64,000 nucleotides of DNA from Saprospiraceae bacterium (GCA_016719855.1 JADJYH010000004.1:1-64000), one strand, 5' to 3'. Counted from the stretch's first letter, positions 9,731 to 19,426 are shown. Translations and numbers: made by a program. Notes: a model not told the origin generated them from the letters alone.

Positions 9731-10615
9731 TCATTCTACAACTATGTTTTCAAGGTTATCAATATCAGAGGCACCTGAACGTTTTACGTCAAGTTTCTTT
9801 TGAAGCAGTTGAGTAAATTCTGAAATAGAACCCGCTTCGAATTTGGCAATCTGCTCTAACGCTATAGCGAATTTGGTGTAAACCGTCTTGGATAGCTGGA
9901 GTTCTAAACGTTTTTCACCCATGACAGGCACTATGTCGTAAAGGAAAAATGCAAAATCAGATTCTTCTATTTCAACTTCAGGTAATGGTGGTAACGTATT
10001 GAAAAAAGCAGTTTGCAAAGCAACAGCCTGCTTTTTATTCCACTGTTTCAGGATTGAACCTTTAGCGATTATTTGAGGAATAAGCCTTTTTCGAGAGGAT
10101 GAAAGATAGTCAGGCTTAGGATATTTAAAAGCTTGAGTCCAAGTAAAGTCAGGAGTAGGATTTTCCAGGTAAGCTGTAAAAGGGCCAGTTAAATTGCCTG
10201 AAATATATACAGCTTGAACTTCTAATGAACCAAAATCGAGAACTCTCCCTTTTTCATCATAAGATACTAAAACATAATCAATGTTCCCTGCTGATTTGCC
10301 AAATTTATCCTTAAGTCTTACTTCGCCAACATGTGTCCACGCTGTGTTTTTATCAAAAATAAAAGCCGCTGCATCACTTACTATTTTCCAGTCTTCTCTA
10401 AATCGTATTGGGCATATAATGACCGATTTATCTTTATGATTTAAACTACATACACCTAATGGATATTCAATGCTGTTTTTTGTGCAATTAGATACGATAT
10501 TATTGAAAGGGCAGAGTTTATTTTCACGATAGCGAATCGCCCTTTCCGATTGATTGTCAATTGGGAAGCCAAATACTTCTACTAGTGGTTGATTGTTGTT
10601 CTTATCTGAATTCAT
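9731..10615 (-). CDS. NotI-family type II restriction endonuclease
   Basis: A nuclease of about 294 residues. The N-terminal half has the cysteine pattern of the NotI iron-binding fold: CPF, then CTK, then GVCS, then CPIRF. The active site follows as D in GNIDYVLVSYDEKGR and E/Q in FGSLEVQAVYISG, the D...ExQ variant described for NotI. I prefer ATG 10615 (MNSDKNNNQPLVEVFGFP); ATG 10645 in frame is possible. It is first in a two-gene operon with the D12 methylase. Its site is unknown: an adenine methylase partner argues against the all-G/C NotI site. Confidence 0.85.
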   Translation of the reverse strand: MNSDKNNNQPLVEVFGFPIDNQSERAIRYRENKLCPFNNIVSNCTKNSIEYPLGVCSLNHKDKSVIICPIRFREDWKIVSDAAAFIFDKNTAWTHVGEVRLKDKFGKSAGNIDYVLVSYDEKGRVLDFGSLEVQAVYISGNLTGPFTAYLENPTPDFTWTQAFKYPKPDYLSSSRKRLIPQIIAKGSILKQWNKKQAVALQTAFFNTLPPLPEVEIEESDFAFFLYDIVPVMGEKRLELQLSKTVYTKFAIALEQIAKFEAGSISEFTQLLQKKLDVKRSGASDIDNLENIVVE

Positions 10616-10707
10616 GTTTGTAAAATTATCAAAGCTCCCTCTCATTTTATTGGAATAACGAATCCCGCCCCTCTCCAGAGCGGAATCCGTTAATCCAGTA
10701 TCAATCC

Positions 10708-13593
10708 CTACACTTCTTCGGTCATATACTCCTCAATCGGCGGACAAGTACACACCAGGTTCCTGTCGCCAAAAGCATTGTCCACCCTTCCGATGGACGC
10801 CCAGAACTTGTAGCCCTCCCGCAGGTAGGGCAGCGGATAGAGCGCTTTCTCCCGATTGTAAGGATAGTTCCAGTCACTTGCGGTCGCCATTTGCAGGGTG
10901 TGGGGGGCGTTGTGCAGCACGTTGTTGTCGTGCTCAAAATCCCCAGCGGCTATCTCGTCAATCTCCTTGCGGATTTCCAGCAGGGCATCGCAGAAACGGT
11001 CGAGTTCGCCCTTGTCCTCGCTCTCCGTCGGCTCAATCATCAGCGTACCCGCTACGGGGAAACTGAGCGTTGGCGCATGGAAACCATAGTCCATCAGGCG
11101 CTTGGCCACGTCCTCGGCGGAGCAGAACTGCTTGAGCGGGCGCAAGTCCACGATCATCTCGTGGGCTGACCGTCCGTTTTCGCCGCTGTACAATATCTGG
11201 TAAGCACCCTCCAGTCTAGCCTTGATGTAGTTGGCGTTCAGTATGGCGTACTTTGTGGCATCGGTCACGCCTTTTTTCCCCAACATCCGAATGTAGCCAT
11301 AGCTGATGAGCAGGATGCTGGCACTGCCCCAAGGTGCTGCGCTCACGGCGTTGATACCCATTTCACCGCCGGTGCGCACCAACGGGTGCGAGGGCAGGTA
11401 GGGGGCTAATTTTTCATTTACGCAGATGGGGCCCATGCCGGGGCCGCCGCCGCCGTGCGGGATGGCGAAAGTCTTGTGCAGGTTCAGGTGGCAAACATCG
11501 GCACCGATGATGCCGGGGCTGGTCAGGCCAACCTGGGCGTTCATGTTGGCACCGTCCATGTACACGAGGCCACCGTTGTCGTGTATCATTTGGCAGATTT
11601 GCTTGATTTCGGTCTCGAAAACGCCGTGGGTAGACGGGTAAGTGACCATCAGGCAAGCGAGGTTGGCGCTGTGCTGCTCGGCCTTGGCCCGCAGGTCGTC
11701 GAGGTCCACGTTGCCCCGCTCGTCGCAGGCCGTCACGATGATTTCCATGCCCGCCATGGCGGCGCTAGCAGGGTTCGTACCGTGTGCCGAGGAAGGGATG
11801 AGCGCCACGTTGCGGTGCATGTCTCCCCGTGCCTCGTGGTATGCCCGAATGACCATCAGGCCAGCGTACTCGCCCTGTGCGCCGGAGTTCGGCTGGAGCG
11901 AACAGGCCGTGAAGCCAGTTATTTCACTTAAATACCCTTCCAATTCCCGGAAGATTTCCCGGTAACCCTGCACCTGGTCTTCAGGCGCAAATGGGTGGAT
12001 ATTGGCAAACTCCGGCCAGCTCACCGGGAACAGTTCCGAGGCAGCGTTCAGCTTCATCGTGCAGCTTCCGAGCGAAATCATGGAATGCGTCAGCGACAGG
12101 TCCTTGTTCTCCAAGCGCTTGATGTAGCGCATCATTTTCGTCTCGGTGTGGTAGGTGTTGAACACCGGGTGCGTCAGGTAGTCCGACTCCCGCACGAGCG
12201 ATGCAGGCACGTTCAGGCCGTTTGCAACGTTGAAGTCCACACTTGCCTCCATGTCTTTTGCTTGCGCAAAAATGCTGATAATCAGGTCAACATCCTCCTC
12301 CGTCACCGTTTCGTCGAGGGTGACTTGCACCGTGTCAGCGCTGTAGAGGAAATTGATTTCGCTGGCGTTGGCCAAGTGGCGTATATGTTCGGTGGTAGCC
12401 TCGTCAACAGAGAAGCGGACGGTGTCGAAGTAGCTGCTATTCAGTTGTTTATAACCAAGCGTAGCAATGTTCTTGTCCAGAATTTGTGCAAAGTTGTGTA
12501 CACGCTCCGCAATGGCCCGGATACCTTTCGGCCCGTGCCAAGCGGCGTACATGCCCGCCATAATTGCCAAAAGTGCCTGCGCGGTGCAGATGTTGCTTGT
12601 GGCCTTTTCCCGTCGGATGTGCTGCTCCCTGGTTTGGAGCGCCATGCGCAATGCCCGCTTGCCGTGCGAGTCCACCGACACGCCGATGATGCGGCCAGGG
12701 ATGATGCGCTTGTGGTCTTCCTTGGTGGCAAAATAGGCGGCATGTGGCCCTCCGTAACCCATCGGTACGCCGAAGCGCTGCGTATTGCCCACGGCACAGT
12801 CGGCGCCCCATTCGGCGGGGGCTTTCAGCACGGCGAGGCTAAGGATGTCGGCTGCCACAGTCACGTAGATTTCGTGGGCGTTGCATTTTTCCGTGAAGGC
12901 CCGGTAGTCCTCCACGCTGCCGTCCTTGGCCGGGTACTGGAGCAGCACGCCGAAGGTTTTTTCAGAAAAATCAAAAGTCTTCCAATCGCCGACGACCACG
13001 TCAATGCCCATCGGCTTGGAGCGGGTGAGCAGCACGTCAATCGTTTGGTCGAGCACTTTTTCGTCCACAAAAAACATGTTGGCGGGGTCGCCCTTGGCCT
13101 TTTTGTTTTTTACGTTAAAGAACATGGCCATTGCTTCCGCCGCTGCCGTACCCTCGTCGAGGAGAGAGGCGTTGGCTATCGGGAAGCCCGTCAGGTCGCT
13201 CACCATCGTCTGGAAGTTGAGGATAGCCTCGAGGCGGCCTTGCGATATTTCGGCCTGGTACGGCGTGTACTGCGTGTACCAGCCTGGATTTTGGAAGATG
13301 TTGCGCAGGATGACCGATGGCGTGATGGTGCCATAGTAGCCCATGCCGAGGTACGGCTTGAAGACCTTGTTCATTGCTGCGATTTCCTTGAGTTCCCGCA
13401 GGTACTCAAACTCGGACTGTGCCTCCGGCAGGTTCAAATCGCCATGGCGACGAATGGCGGGTGGCACGGTTTCGTCAATCAGTTGGTTGAGAGAAGAAAC
13501 GCCGATAGTACGCAGCATCTCCTGAGTTTCCTCTTGGTTCGGGCCGATGTGGCGGTCAACAAACCGGTCGTAAAAAGCTGTGTTATTGCTCAT
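10708..13593 (-). CDS. gcvP: Glycine dehydrogenase (decarboxylating), P-protein of the glycine cleavage system
   Basis: A PLP enzyme that decarboxylates glycine and passes the aminomethyl group to lipoyl-GcvH. The 961 residues form a fused homodimer-like chain, the long single-gene form. The N-terminus FVDRHIGPNQEETQEML and the PLP-lysine region HLNLHKTFAIPHGGGGPGMG are diagnostic. I chose ATG 13593 (MSNNTAFYDRF); the open frame extends about 115 codons upstream without homology. The gene is uninterrupted, in contrast to many neighbours. gcvT and gcvH are not nearby. Confidence 0.97.
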   Translation of the reverse strand: MSNNTAFYDRFVDRHIGPNQEETQEMLRTIGVSSLNQLIDETVPPAIRRHGDLNLPEAQSEFEYLRELKEIAAMNKVFKPYLGMGYYGTITPSVILRNIFQNPGWYTQYTPYQAEISQGRLEAILNFQTMVSDLTGFPIANASLLDEGTAAAEAMAMFFNVKNKKAKGDPANMFFVDEKVLDQTIDVLLTRSKPMGIDVVVGDWKTFDFSEKTFGVLLQYPAKDGSVEDYRAFTEKCNAHEIYVTVAADILSLAVLKAPAEWGADCAVGNTQRFGVPMGYGGPHAAYFATKEDHKRIIPGRIIGVSVDSHGKRALRMALQTREQHIRREKATSNICTAQALLAIMAGMYAAWHGPKGIRAIAERVHNFAQILDKNIATLGYKQLNSSYFDTVRFSVDEATTEHIRHLANASEINFLYSADTVQVTLDETVTEEDVDLIISIFAQAKDMEASVDFNVANGLNVPASLVRESDYLTHPVFNTYHTETKMMRYIKRLENKDLSLTHSMISLGSCTMKLNAASELFPVSWPEFANIHPFAPEDQVQGYREIFRELEGYLSEITGFTACSLQPNSGAQGEYAGLMVIRAYHEARGDMHRNVALIPSSAHGTNPASAAMAGMEIIVTACDERGNVDLDDLRAKAEQHSANLACLMVTYPSTHGVFETEIKQICQMIHDNGGLVYMDGANMNAQVGLTSPGIIGADVCHLNLHKTFAIPHGGGGPGMGPICVNEKLAPYLPSHPLVRTGGEMGINAVSAAPWGSASILLISYGYIRMLGKKGVTDATKYAILNANYIKARLEGAYQILYSGENGRSAHEMIVDLRPLKQFCSAEDVAKRLMDYGFHAPTLSFPVAGTLMIEPTESEDKGELDRFCDALLEIRKEIDEIAAGDFEHDNNVLHNAPHTLQMATASDWNYPYNREKALYPLPYLREGYKFWASIGRVDNAFGDRNLVCTCPPIEEYMTEEV

Positions 13594-13760
13594 TTTTAAT
13601 CCTTGATTTGGAAATATTTGGTGATGAGTTTTTGGCCTCGCAAATGTAGAATTTTGAGTGGGATATTTAACATGTGGGGACGGGATTGGTTTTTGCCAGA
13701 ACGTTTTGCACACCCTTTTTGAAAAAACCTTAGTTTTGTAGAAATAAAAAAATCGAAAGC

Positions 13761-14194
13761 ATGTCCGTTCAGCTTGCCAAAGATTGCTCACCGTCACAAG
13801 ATGGCTGAACATGGCATTTTGAAAGGGAAGAACGGTTGGAGTTGATTCAAGGTGAGATAATTTTGAAGCCAAAGGTACTGCTCGCCAAAGTCTTTCTAAA
13901 CAAGATTGAGGGGACAAATGCATTGAGCGTACACCACCCACCGGTTCTGAGCCAGAACCGCCTGTCTACTACATTTCGAGAAGATTTTGGAAAAGCACCA
14001 GAGGTGAGGTGAAAACGGGCCCCGGCGCTGGCATCCCCGAGCTTTGGATAGTGAACATCGAAGAGGCGCAGGTTGAGGTCTATAAAAACCCTGCAAACGG
14101 TGACTACATCAGTCGCCAAAACTTCCGTCGGGGCGATACCATTTTCATCGAGAGCCTTGATTTTGTTGTGAAAGTGGACAAGGTCTTAGGCTGA
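13761..14194 (+). pseudogene. Relic of a Uma2-family (DUF820) putative nuclease
   Basis: Fragments of one Uma2 protein lie in order in different frames: HKMAEHGILKG near 13798, ERLELIQGEIILKPK near 13830, SVHHPPVLSQNR near 13930, then GIPELWIVNIEEAQVEVYKN from 14027, ending VVKVDKVLG. The middle of the family, including part of the expected active-site region, is missing. Uma2 genes are common accessory genes of uncertain function. The relic's stop overlaps the 3' end of aroB by 9 nt, tail to tail. Confidence 0.7.
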
Positions 14195-15207
14195 ACCCAT
14201 GTAAAACCACAAACTCTCCTCAATCACCCCCACCTCGCAATATTGGTCAATCCTCGCCCCCCCGATGGCAGACAACAGCGTGAAATTGATGCGACCGCCC
14301 ACATTTTTCTTGTCTTTTTTCATCAAATCAAAAATGGCTGGAAAGTCCCTTTCTGCAAGCGGATAGTTGGGGTAAAACCGTCGCACGAACGCAACGATAT
14401 CGCCCAGTTCCGCTGAGGAAAGCCCCAACAGTTTGTGCGGCCAACTCGCAGATGATGCCCAAGGCAACAGCTTCGCCGTGCGAAGTTGGAAATTGGGGGG
14501 GGATTGGGAAATTGGGGCTAGAATTCCCAATTTCCAAAATCAATGCTTTCCACAACGATGCGTTTTTTGATGGACAATGAGGGGGCGAGGAACTTCGCCC
14601 AGTCCACCACCATCAGGTCGGTGATTTGCTGCAACTCCTGCCACTGCGCTGCATCGGCGATCAGTGCATGTTTGAACACCTCGGCGAAGCCGCTTCGGAT
14701 TTCGGTGAGGGGCAAGGTTTTCAAGAAGGTCGGATCCACCAATACGGCCTTGGGGTTCTGGAAAACGCCGATGCTGTTTTTTACGCCGTTGAAATCAATG
14801 GCCAGCTTGCCACCGACCGAGGCATCCACCTGCGAGAGGAGGGTTGTGGGCACCTGCACGAAGTCAATGCCCCGCAGGTAGGTGGCAGCGCAAAAGCCGC
14901 CCATGTCGCCAATGACACCACCGCCAAGGTTGATGAGCAGCGAGCGGCGGTCGAGGCCGTGGCGCATCATTTCAGACCAGATGAAGCGGCAAATGTCGAG
15001 GTTCTTGAACCGTTCCCCTGCGGGTATCTCGATGGCAACTACCTCAAAATCAATGTTTTGTAAAAAATAGGGCAGGCAATGGCGGCGAGTGTTGGCGTCC
15101 ACCAGCACGGCGATTTTCGAGTAGTTGCCTTCGGCAACCAGCGTCCTGAGCGGCTGCCCCATTTCCCCGATGGAAATTTCGTACTCGTTTAGATGAAGTG
15201 TAACCAT
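14186..15207 (-). pseudogene. aroB: 3-dehydroquinate synthase AroB, catalytic segment missing and frame broken
   Basis: AroB makes 3-dehydroquinate from DAHP in the shikimate pathway, using NAD and zinc. The N-terminal half is good: NLGGGVIGDMGGFCAATYLRG near residue 95, then VPTTLLSQVDASVGGKLAID. After KKRIVVESID the usual stretch with GLR..LNFGHT.GHA.E (a zinc-ligand histidine) is absent. A palindromic low-complexity tract (14486-14537) containing a stop stands in its place. The other histidine motif, HGEAVALGII, follows in a second frame, and the C-terminus in a third (GLSSAELGDI..). As sequenced it cannot be active. Either real damage or a local assembly collapse would explain this. ATG 15234 is an alternative start. 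Confidence 0.85.
14486..14537. repeat. Inverted repeat inside aroB
   Basis: Two copies of a TTGGAAATTGGG-like unit (14486-14497 and 14504-14517) face an inverted copy at 14523-14537. It replaces the conserved aroB segment between KKRIVVES and HGEAVALG. Confidence 0.75.
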
Positions 15208-15285
15208 GCGCAAGGATAATGATTGGCCAGACATTTTTATCAAAAACCTCCTAGTTTTGGGGCAAAACTTAATGGGTAGAGGTAG

Positions 15286-15341
15286 GAGTTTGAGGTTGAA
15301 CGACCCTCTAACCTTCAAAATCCTCTAAAACCTCGAAACTC
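15286..15341. repeat. Inverted repeat upstream of kmo
   Basis: GAGTTTGAGGTT (15286-15297) faces an inverted near-copy at 15329-15341. Between them are CCTCTAA/CCTTCAA/TCCTCTA heptamer-like units. It ends 7 nt before the kmo ATG, so it cannot be a terminator of kmo. Confidence 0.55.
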
Positions 15342-15348
15342 AAAATTT

Positions 15349-16700
15349 ATGGCAAACGAAAGAAAAGCAGTCATCGTCGGCGCAGGGTTGGTCGGCGCAC
15401 TCTGGGCGGTGATTTTGGCAAAACGGGGATACCAAGTGGATGTGTACGAACGCCGGGCCGACTTCCGGCAAGCGGGCTACGTGGGAGGGCGCTCGATAAA
15501 CCTAGCCCTGAGCGAGCGGGGCTGGAAGGCCGTGGAGATTGCGGGCATTCGGGAGAAAATTGAGGCGGTGGCTATCCCCATGCCGGGCCGCATGATGCAC
15601 GGAACGGACGGGGCACTGACCTATCAACCTTACGGCGAAGAGGGGCAGGCCATCTACTCGGTCTCCCGTGGTGGGCTGAACATCGAACTGGTGAACATCG
15701 CCGACGAGTTCAGCCAAGTGCGCTTCCATTTCAACCAGGCCTGCCTCGGCGTTGACCTCGACAACAGCTCGGTGCGCTTCGAGGACACCCGCACGGGCGT
15801 TCAATACGCCATCGAGAGCGACCTGATTTTTGGGACGGACGGTGCGTTTTCACCTGTTCGGCAAAGCCTGCAAAAGCTGCCCCGCTTCAATTATTCACAG
15901 CAGTATATTGATTACGGTTACAAGGAACTTTGCATCCCGCCCAACGAGGATGAAACGCACCGAATGCACACGAACGGCCTACATATTTGGCCACGGGGCC
16001 AGTTCATGCTTATCGCCCTACCGAACGTGGACGGCAGTTTTACTTGTACGCTTTTCCTGCCCTTCGAGGGCGAAGCTTCGTTTGAAAACCTGAAATCGGA
16101 GGTGCAGGTGATGGCCTTTTTTGAAAAATATTTCCCGGATGTCATCCCGCTCATGCCCACATTGGTGCAGGATTTTGCGGAGAACCCAACTTCTGCGCTG
16201 GTCACGGTGCGCTGCAATCCTTGGCACTACCACCACAAGATTTTGCTGCTCGGCGATGCCGCCCACGCCATCGTGCCGTTCTTTGGGCAAGGCATGAACT
16301 GTGGCTTTGAGGACTGTACCATCCTCGACAGCCTGATGGATAAGTACGAAGAGAACTGGCCGGCCATCATGGAGGAGTTCAGCGCCAACCGCCCCGAGGA
16401 CTCGAACGCCATCGCCGACCTAGCCCTGCTAAACTTCATTGAAATGCGGGACAAGGTGGCCGACCCCAAGTTTTTGCTTTGGAAAAAATCGAAAAGCACC
16501 TGCACGAGCGGTTCCCGAAGGAGTTTCAATCGGTGTATTCAATGGTGAGTTTCAGCCATGTGCCGTATAGCCGGGCGCTCGCAGAGGTGACACGGCACGA
16601 GCAGTTATTCAATAAGATGTTGGGAATCAAGGACTTGGAGGAGAAATGGAACGGGGCAGAAGTCGAAGAGGTGTTTCGGGAGTGGTTGTCCGGGCGCTAA
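15349..16700 (+). CDS. kmo: Kynurenine 3-monooxygenase; one frameshift near the 3' end
   Basis: An FAD/NADPH hydroxylase converting kynurenine to 3-hydroxykynurenine in tryptophan breakdown or de novo NAD synthesis. The N-terminal dinucleotide fold (VIVGAGLVGALWAVILAKRG) is followed by the family signature GRSINLALSERGW near residue 48, the FAD motif LLLGDAAHAIVPFFGQGMN near residue 300, and EMRDKVADPKFLLWKK near residue 365. The frame shifts at an A run near 16485 and continues KIEKHLHERFPKEF to a TAA at 16698-16700. About 450 residues is normal. Other kynurenine-pathway genes are not in the window, although nadD is. Confidence 0.93.
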
Positions 16701-17197
16701 GAAGTCGCCCGTTCCAGACTCCGATAAAACACCAACGTAATGATTATCCCCATTGAAATACAAACATCCGCCACGTTAAAAATGCCAGTGCGGATGCTGT
16801 TCACGCCAAGGTTCATAAAATCCGGCACGAGGCTGTTGTTGAAAAAACGGTCGAAAAGATTGCCCGCCCCACCTGCGATGATCAGCCCAAGCCCCGTGAG
16901 GTGGATGAAATCAAGCCTGTTGATGTTTTTCAAAACAAAACCAAGTACCAATGCCAGCACGCCCACTGGCAATAGGCTGAGTACCCAAAACTTTAAATCG
17001 GGGTGCCAATCGGCGCCCAAGCTCATGGCTGCGCCGGAGTTCTCCACGTACACCAATCGGAAGGTGTCGTTCAGGTACGACAACTCACCCAATCCTTCGA
17101 GATGCGCTTTGGCCAAGCCCTTCGTCACCCGGTCGCAACCGACCGAACAGAAGATGAGCAAAGCAAACAGCAGCAGTTTTGTCTTATCAATTTTCAT
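16697..17197 (-). CDS. lspA: Lipoprotein signal peptidase (signal peptidase II), copy 1
   Basis: An inner-membrane aspartyl protease that removes signal peptides from prolipoproteins. Its 166 residues form four hydrophobic segments. The catalytic aspartates lie in GGAGNLFDRFF and FNVADVCISMG, and NSGAAMSLG matches the family N-A-G region. It is shorter than, and clearly different from, the second lspA at 28820-29515. Its tail overlaps the kmo stop by 4 nt. Confidence 0.85.
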   Translation of the reverse strand: MKIDKTKLLLFALLIFCSVGCDRVTKGLAKAHLEGLGELSYLNDTFRLVYVENSGAAMSLGADWHPDLKFWVLSLLPVGVLALVLGFVLKNINRLDFIHLTGLGLIIAGGAGNLFDRFFNNSLVPDFMNLGVNSIRTGIFNVADVCISMGIIITLVFYRSLERATS

Positions 17198-17241
17198 AAG
17201 CTTCGCAATGCGTTTAATACCTCATACCTCTACCTCACCTC

Positions 17242-18591
17242 TCAAACCTCTCTTTTTCCATCAAACTGTTCCAAATAATCCCCGACCCGGCGGATGAAAG
17301 AACCGCCAAGCGAACCGTCCACTACCCTGTGGTCGTAGCTCATGGAGAGGAACATCATTTGGCGAATCGCAATCAGGTCGCCGTACTCCGTCTCCACCAC
17401 AGCGGGTTTTTTGCGGATGGCACCTGCGGCCATGATGGCCACCTGCGGCTGGTTGATGATGGGCGTGCCCATCACGTTGCCGAAGGTACCGACGTTGGTG
17501 AGGGTGAAGGTGCCGTCCTGTATTTCCTCGGGCTTGAGCTTGCCTTGTCGAGCACGGCCAGCAAGGTCGTTCACGGCCTTGGTGAGGCCGACGAGGTTTA
17601 GTGTATTGGCATTTTTGATGACGGGCACAATGAGGTTGCCGCTCGGCAGGGCAGTGGCCATGCCGACATTTATGTCTTTCTTGACGATGATGCGGTTGCC
17701 GTCCACAGAGACGTTGACCATCGGGAAGTCGCTGATGGCTTTGGCTACGGCTTCAACGAAGATGGGCGTGAAGGTGATTTTCTCCCCGTATTTTTTCTCA
17801 AAAACTGCCTTGTTGCGCTCCCGCCAGTTGACGAGGTTCGTCACGTCCACTTCCACGAAACTGGTCACGTGCGGCGATGTTTGCTTCGACATCACCATGT
17901 GGTCGGCGATGAGCTTGCGCATCCGGTCCATCTCCACGATTTCCACGTTGCCGGAGACGCTGACGGCGGGCTTGGGTGTTTGGAATTGGGAATTGGGAAT
18001 TGGTGATTGGGCTGCTGGCTGGAGGTCGGCTACCGGAGCATGTCGGGTTTCAACATAAGCCAGAATGTCCTGCTTGGTCACCCTCCCCAGCTGGCCCGAG
18101 CCGGGTATGCGTTCCAGCTCTGCTGTGCTGATATTCTCTGCCTTGGCGATGTTTTTTACCAAAGGTGAGTAGAAGCGGCCAGGAATTGCAGGGCCTTCAG
18201 GCGCAACGGATGGAGCAGCTTCTCTGTTTGCGGGTTGCGCAGCATGGGTCACGCCGTTTGCCACAGTGAGGTTGGAATGGCCGTTGGAAGCGGCTGCGGG
18301 CATTGGCTCCTCCTTCAAGGCCGGCGATGGTTTGGGTGCAACGGCCTCACCATCGGTGGCGATGATGGCAATGGCCTTGCCAACGGGTACCACGTCGTTT
18401 TCCTTGAAAAAGATTTCAGCGATGACGCCTGCGGTAGGGGAAGGCACCTCGGAGTCCACCTTATCGGTAGCAATTTCGAGGATGGTTTCGTCGGCTTCTA
18501 CTCGGTCGCCCACTTTTTTTGCCCACTTCAGTATGGTGGCTTCCATGATGCTCTCGCCCATTTTGGGCATTATCAGTTCTAACTGCGCCAT
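17242..18591 (-). CDS. Dihydrolipoamide acyltransferase (E2) of a 2-oxo acid dehydrogenase complex
   Basis: The E2 core moves acyl groups from E1 to CoA. The 449 residues comprise a lipoyl domain (residues 1-78, lipoyl-lysine 44 in EIATDKVDSEV), a peripheral-subunit-binding domain about 138-175 (FYSPLVKNIAKAENIS), and a catalytic domain with HRVVDGSLGG (His421, Asp425). The domain type fits branched-chain or 2-oxoglutarate complexes; the substrate cannot be fixed from sequence, and E1/E3 genes are not adjacent. The linker before the catalytic domain contains a heptamer-repeat tract (SPIPNSQFQTP). Confidence 0.9.
   Translation of the reverse strand: MAQLELIMPKMGESIMEATILKWAKKVGDRVEADETILEIATDKVDSEVPSPTAGVIAEIFFKENDVVPVGKAIAIIATDGEAVAPKPSPALKEEPMPAAASNGHSNLTVANGVTHAAQPANREAAPSVAPEGPAIPGRFYSPLVKNIAKAENISTAELERIPGSGQLGRVTKQDILAYVETRHAPVADLQPAAQSPIPNSQFQTPKPAVSVSGNVEIVEMDRMRKLIADHMVMSKQTSPHVTSFVEVDVTNLVNWRERNKAVFEKKYGEKITFTPIFVEAVAKAISDFPMVNVSVDGNRIIVKKDINVGMATALPSGNLIVPVIKNANTLNLVGLTKAVNDLAGRARQGKLKPEEIQDGTFTLTNVGTFGNVMGTPIINQPQVAIMAAGAIRKKPAVVETEYGDLIAIRQMMFLSMSYDHRVVDGSLGGSFIRRVGDYLEQFDGKREV
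17980..18010. repeat. In-frame heptamer direct repeat in the E2 linker
   Basis: Three to four copies of GGAATTG/GTGATTG lie in the coding region and encode SPIPNSQFQTP in the flexible linker. Unlike the mfd and aroB cases the frame stays open. Confidence 0.65.
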
Positions 18592-18707
18592 GATGTTATC
18601 GTTGTTCGTTGCGGTTTAGAAAACCTTTTCAACGGTTTTTTAAATATTTGGTTAGGAAAAATTCGGCTGCAAAGTTAGGGAATTTGTGGTGGCTAGTTGT
18701 AATTGAA

Positions 18708-19358
18708 TCACTTGGATTCTGTGCCGCCAATGAAAGGAACGAAGCGGAAGGCGCCAAAATCTTCTTCAACGTAATCGGTTTCAGATTTTTTGGTGATGCG
18801 AAGCATTTTTTGCAAGCGGACACCAACAGGAATAATCATGAAACCTCCGATACTGAGTTGGTCGAGCAAGGTCTGCGGCACTTCTGTGGCACCCGCCGTC
18901 ACGATGATTTTATCGTAAGGGGCAAACTCCCGTAAGCCCTTCGTGCCGTCCCGAAAGTAGCAACGAACGTTGGTGAAGCCCAAGGTTGCAAGTAGTTTTT
19001 TTGCTTCGAGAAAAAGCTGCTCCTGCCGCTCCACGGTGAAGACCCTTGCTCCCATTTGCCCTAAAATAGCTGCTTGGTAGCCAGAACCCGTTCCGATTTC
19101 GAGTACTCGGTCCCGTTTCTGCAAATCAAGAAGTTGAGTTTGGAAGGCAACGGTATAGGGCTGCGAAATGGTCTGCTCCCGCTCGATAGGCAGGGCCTTG
19201 TCTTCGTATGCCAGGTCGGCGAATGCGCTGTCGAGGAAAAAATGGCGTGGCACGGCCTCAATGGCGGCGAGTACCCGCTCGTCAGTAATGCCTTTTTTCC
19301 GAAGGGAATCAACCAGCTTGCGGCGTAGGCCCTTGTGGCGGTAGGTATCTTCTTGCAT
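18708..19358 (-). CDS. pcm: Protein-L-isoaspartate O-methyltransferase
   Basis: An AdoMet-dependent enzyme that starts repair of isoaspartyl damage in aged proteins. The 216 residues include the AdoMet loop VLEIGTGSGYQAAILGQMG near residue 85, preceded by the substrate region EQTISQPYTVAFQTQLL. The length is normal for the family. It lies between the accC repeat and the E2 gene on the same strand; no promoter is obvious. Confidence 0.93.
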   Translation of the reverse strand: MQEDTYRHKGLRRKLVDSLRKKGITDERVLAAIEAVPRHFFLDSAFADLAYEDKALPIEREQTISQPYTVAFQTQLLDLQKRDRVLEIGTGSGYQAAILGQMGARVFTVERQEQLFLEAKKLLATLGFTNVRCYFRDGTKGLREFAPYDKIIVTAGATEVPQTLLDQLSIGGFMIIPVGVRLQKMLRITKKSETDYVEEDFGAFRFVPFIGGTESK

Positions 19359-19361
19359 CGG

Positions 19362-19422
19362 GAGTTATGAGTTTATAGTTATAAGGTATGAGTTGTCGTA
19401 CTCATAACTCATAACTCATAAC
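19362..19422. repeat. Heptamer inverted repeat between accC and pcm
   Basis: The right arm (19400-19422) is three copies of ACTCATA. The left arm (19362-19393) is an imperfect inverse (GAGTTATGAGTTTATAGTTA...). It sits 4 nt before the pcm start and 4 nt after the accC stop. Confidence 0.8.
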
Positions 19423-19426
19423 CCTA

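Noticed and set aside
11995..13599. 534-codon plus-strand open frame opposite gcvP
   Set aside because: Its sequence is the antisense of a high-confidence gcvP; the long frame follows from gcvP codon usage. It has no recognisable motif.
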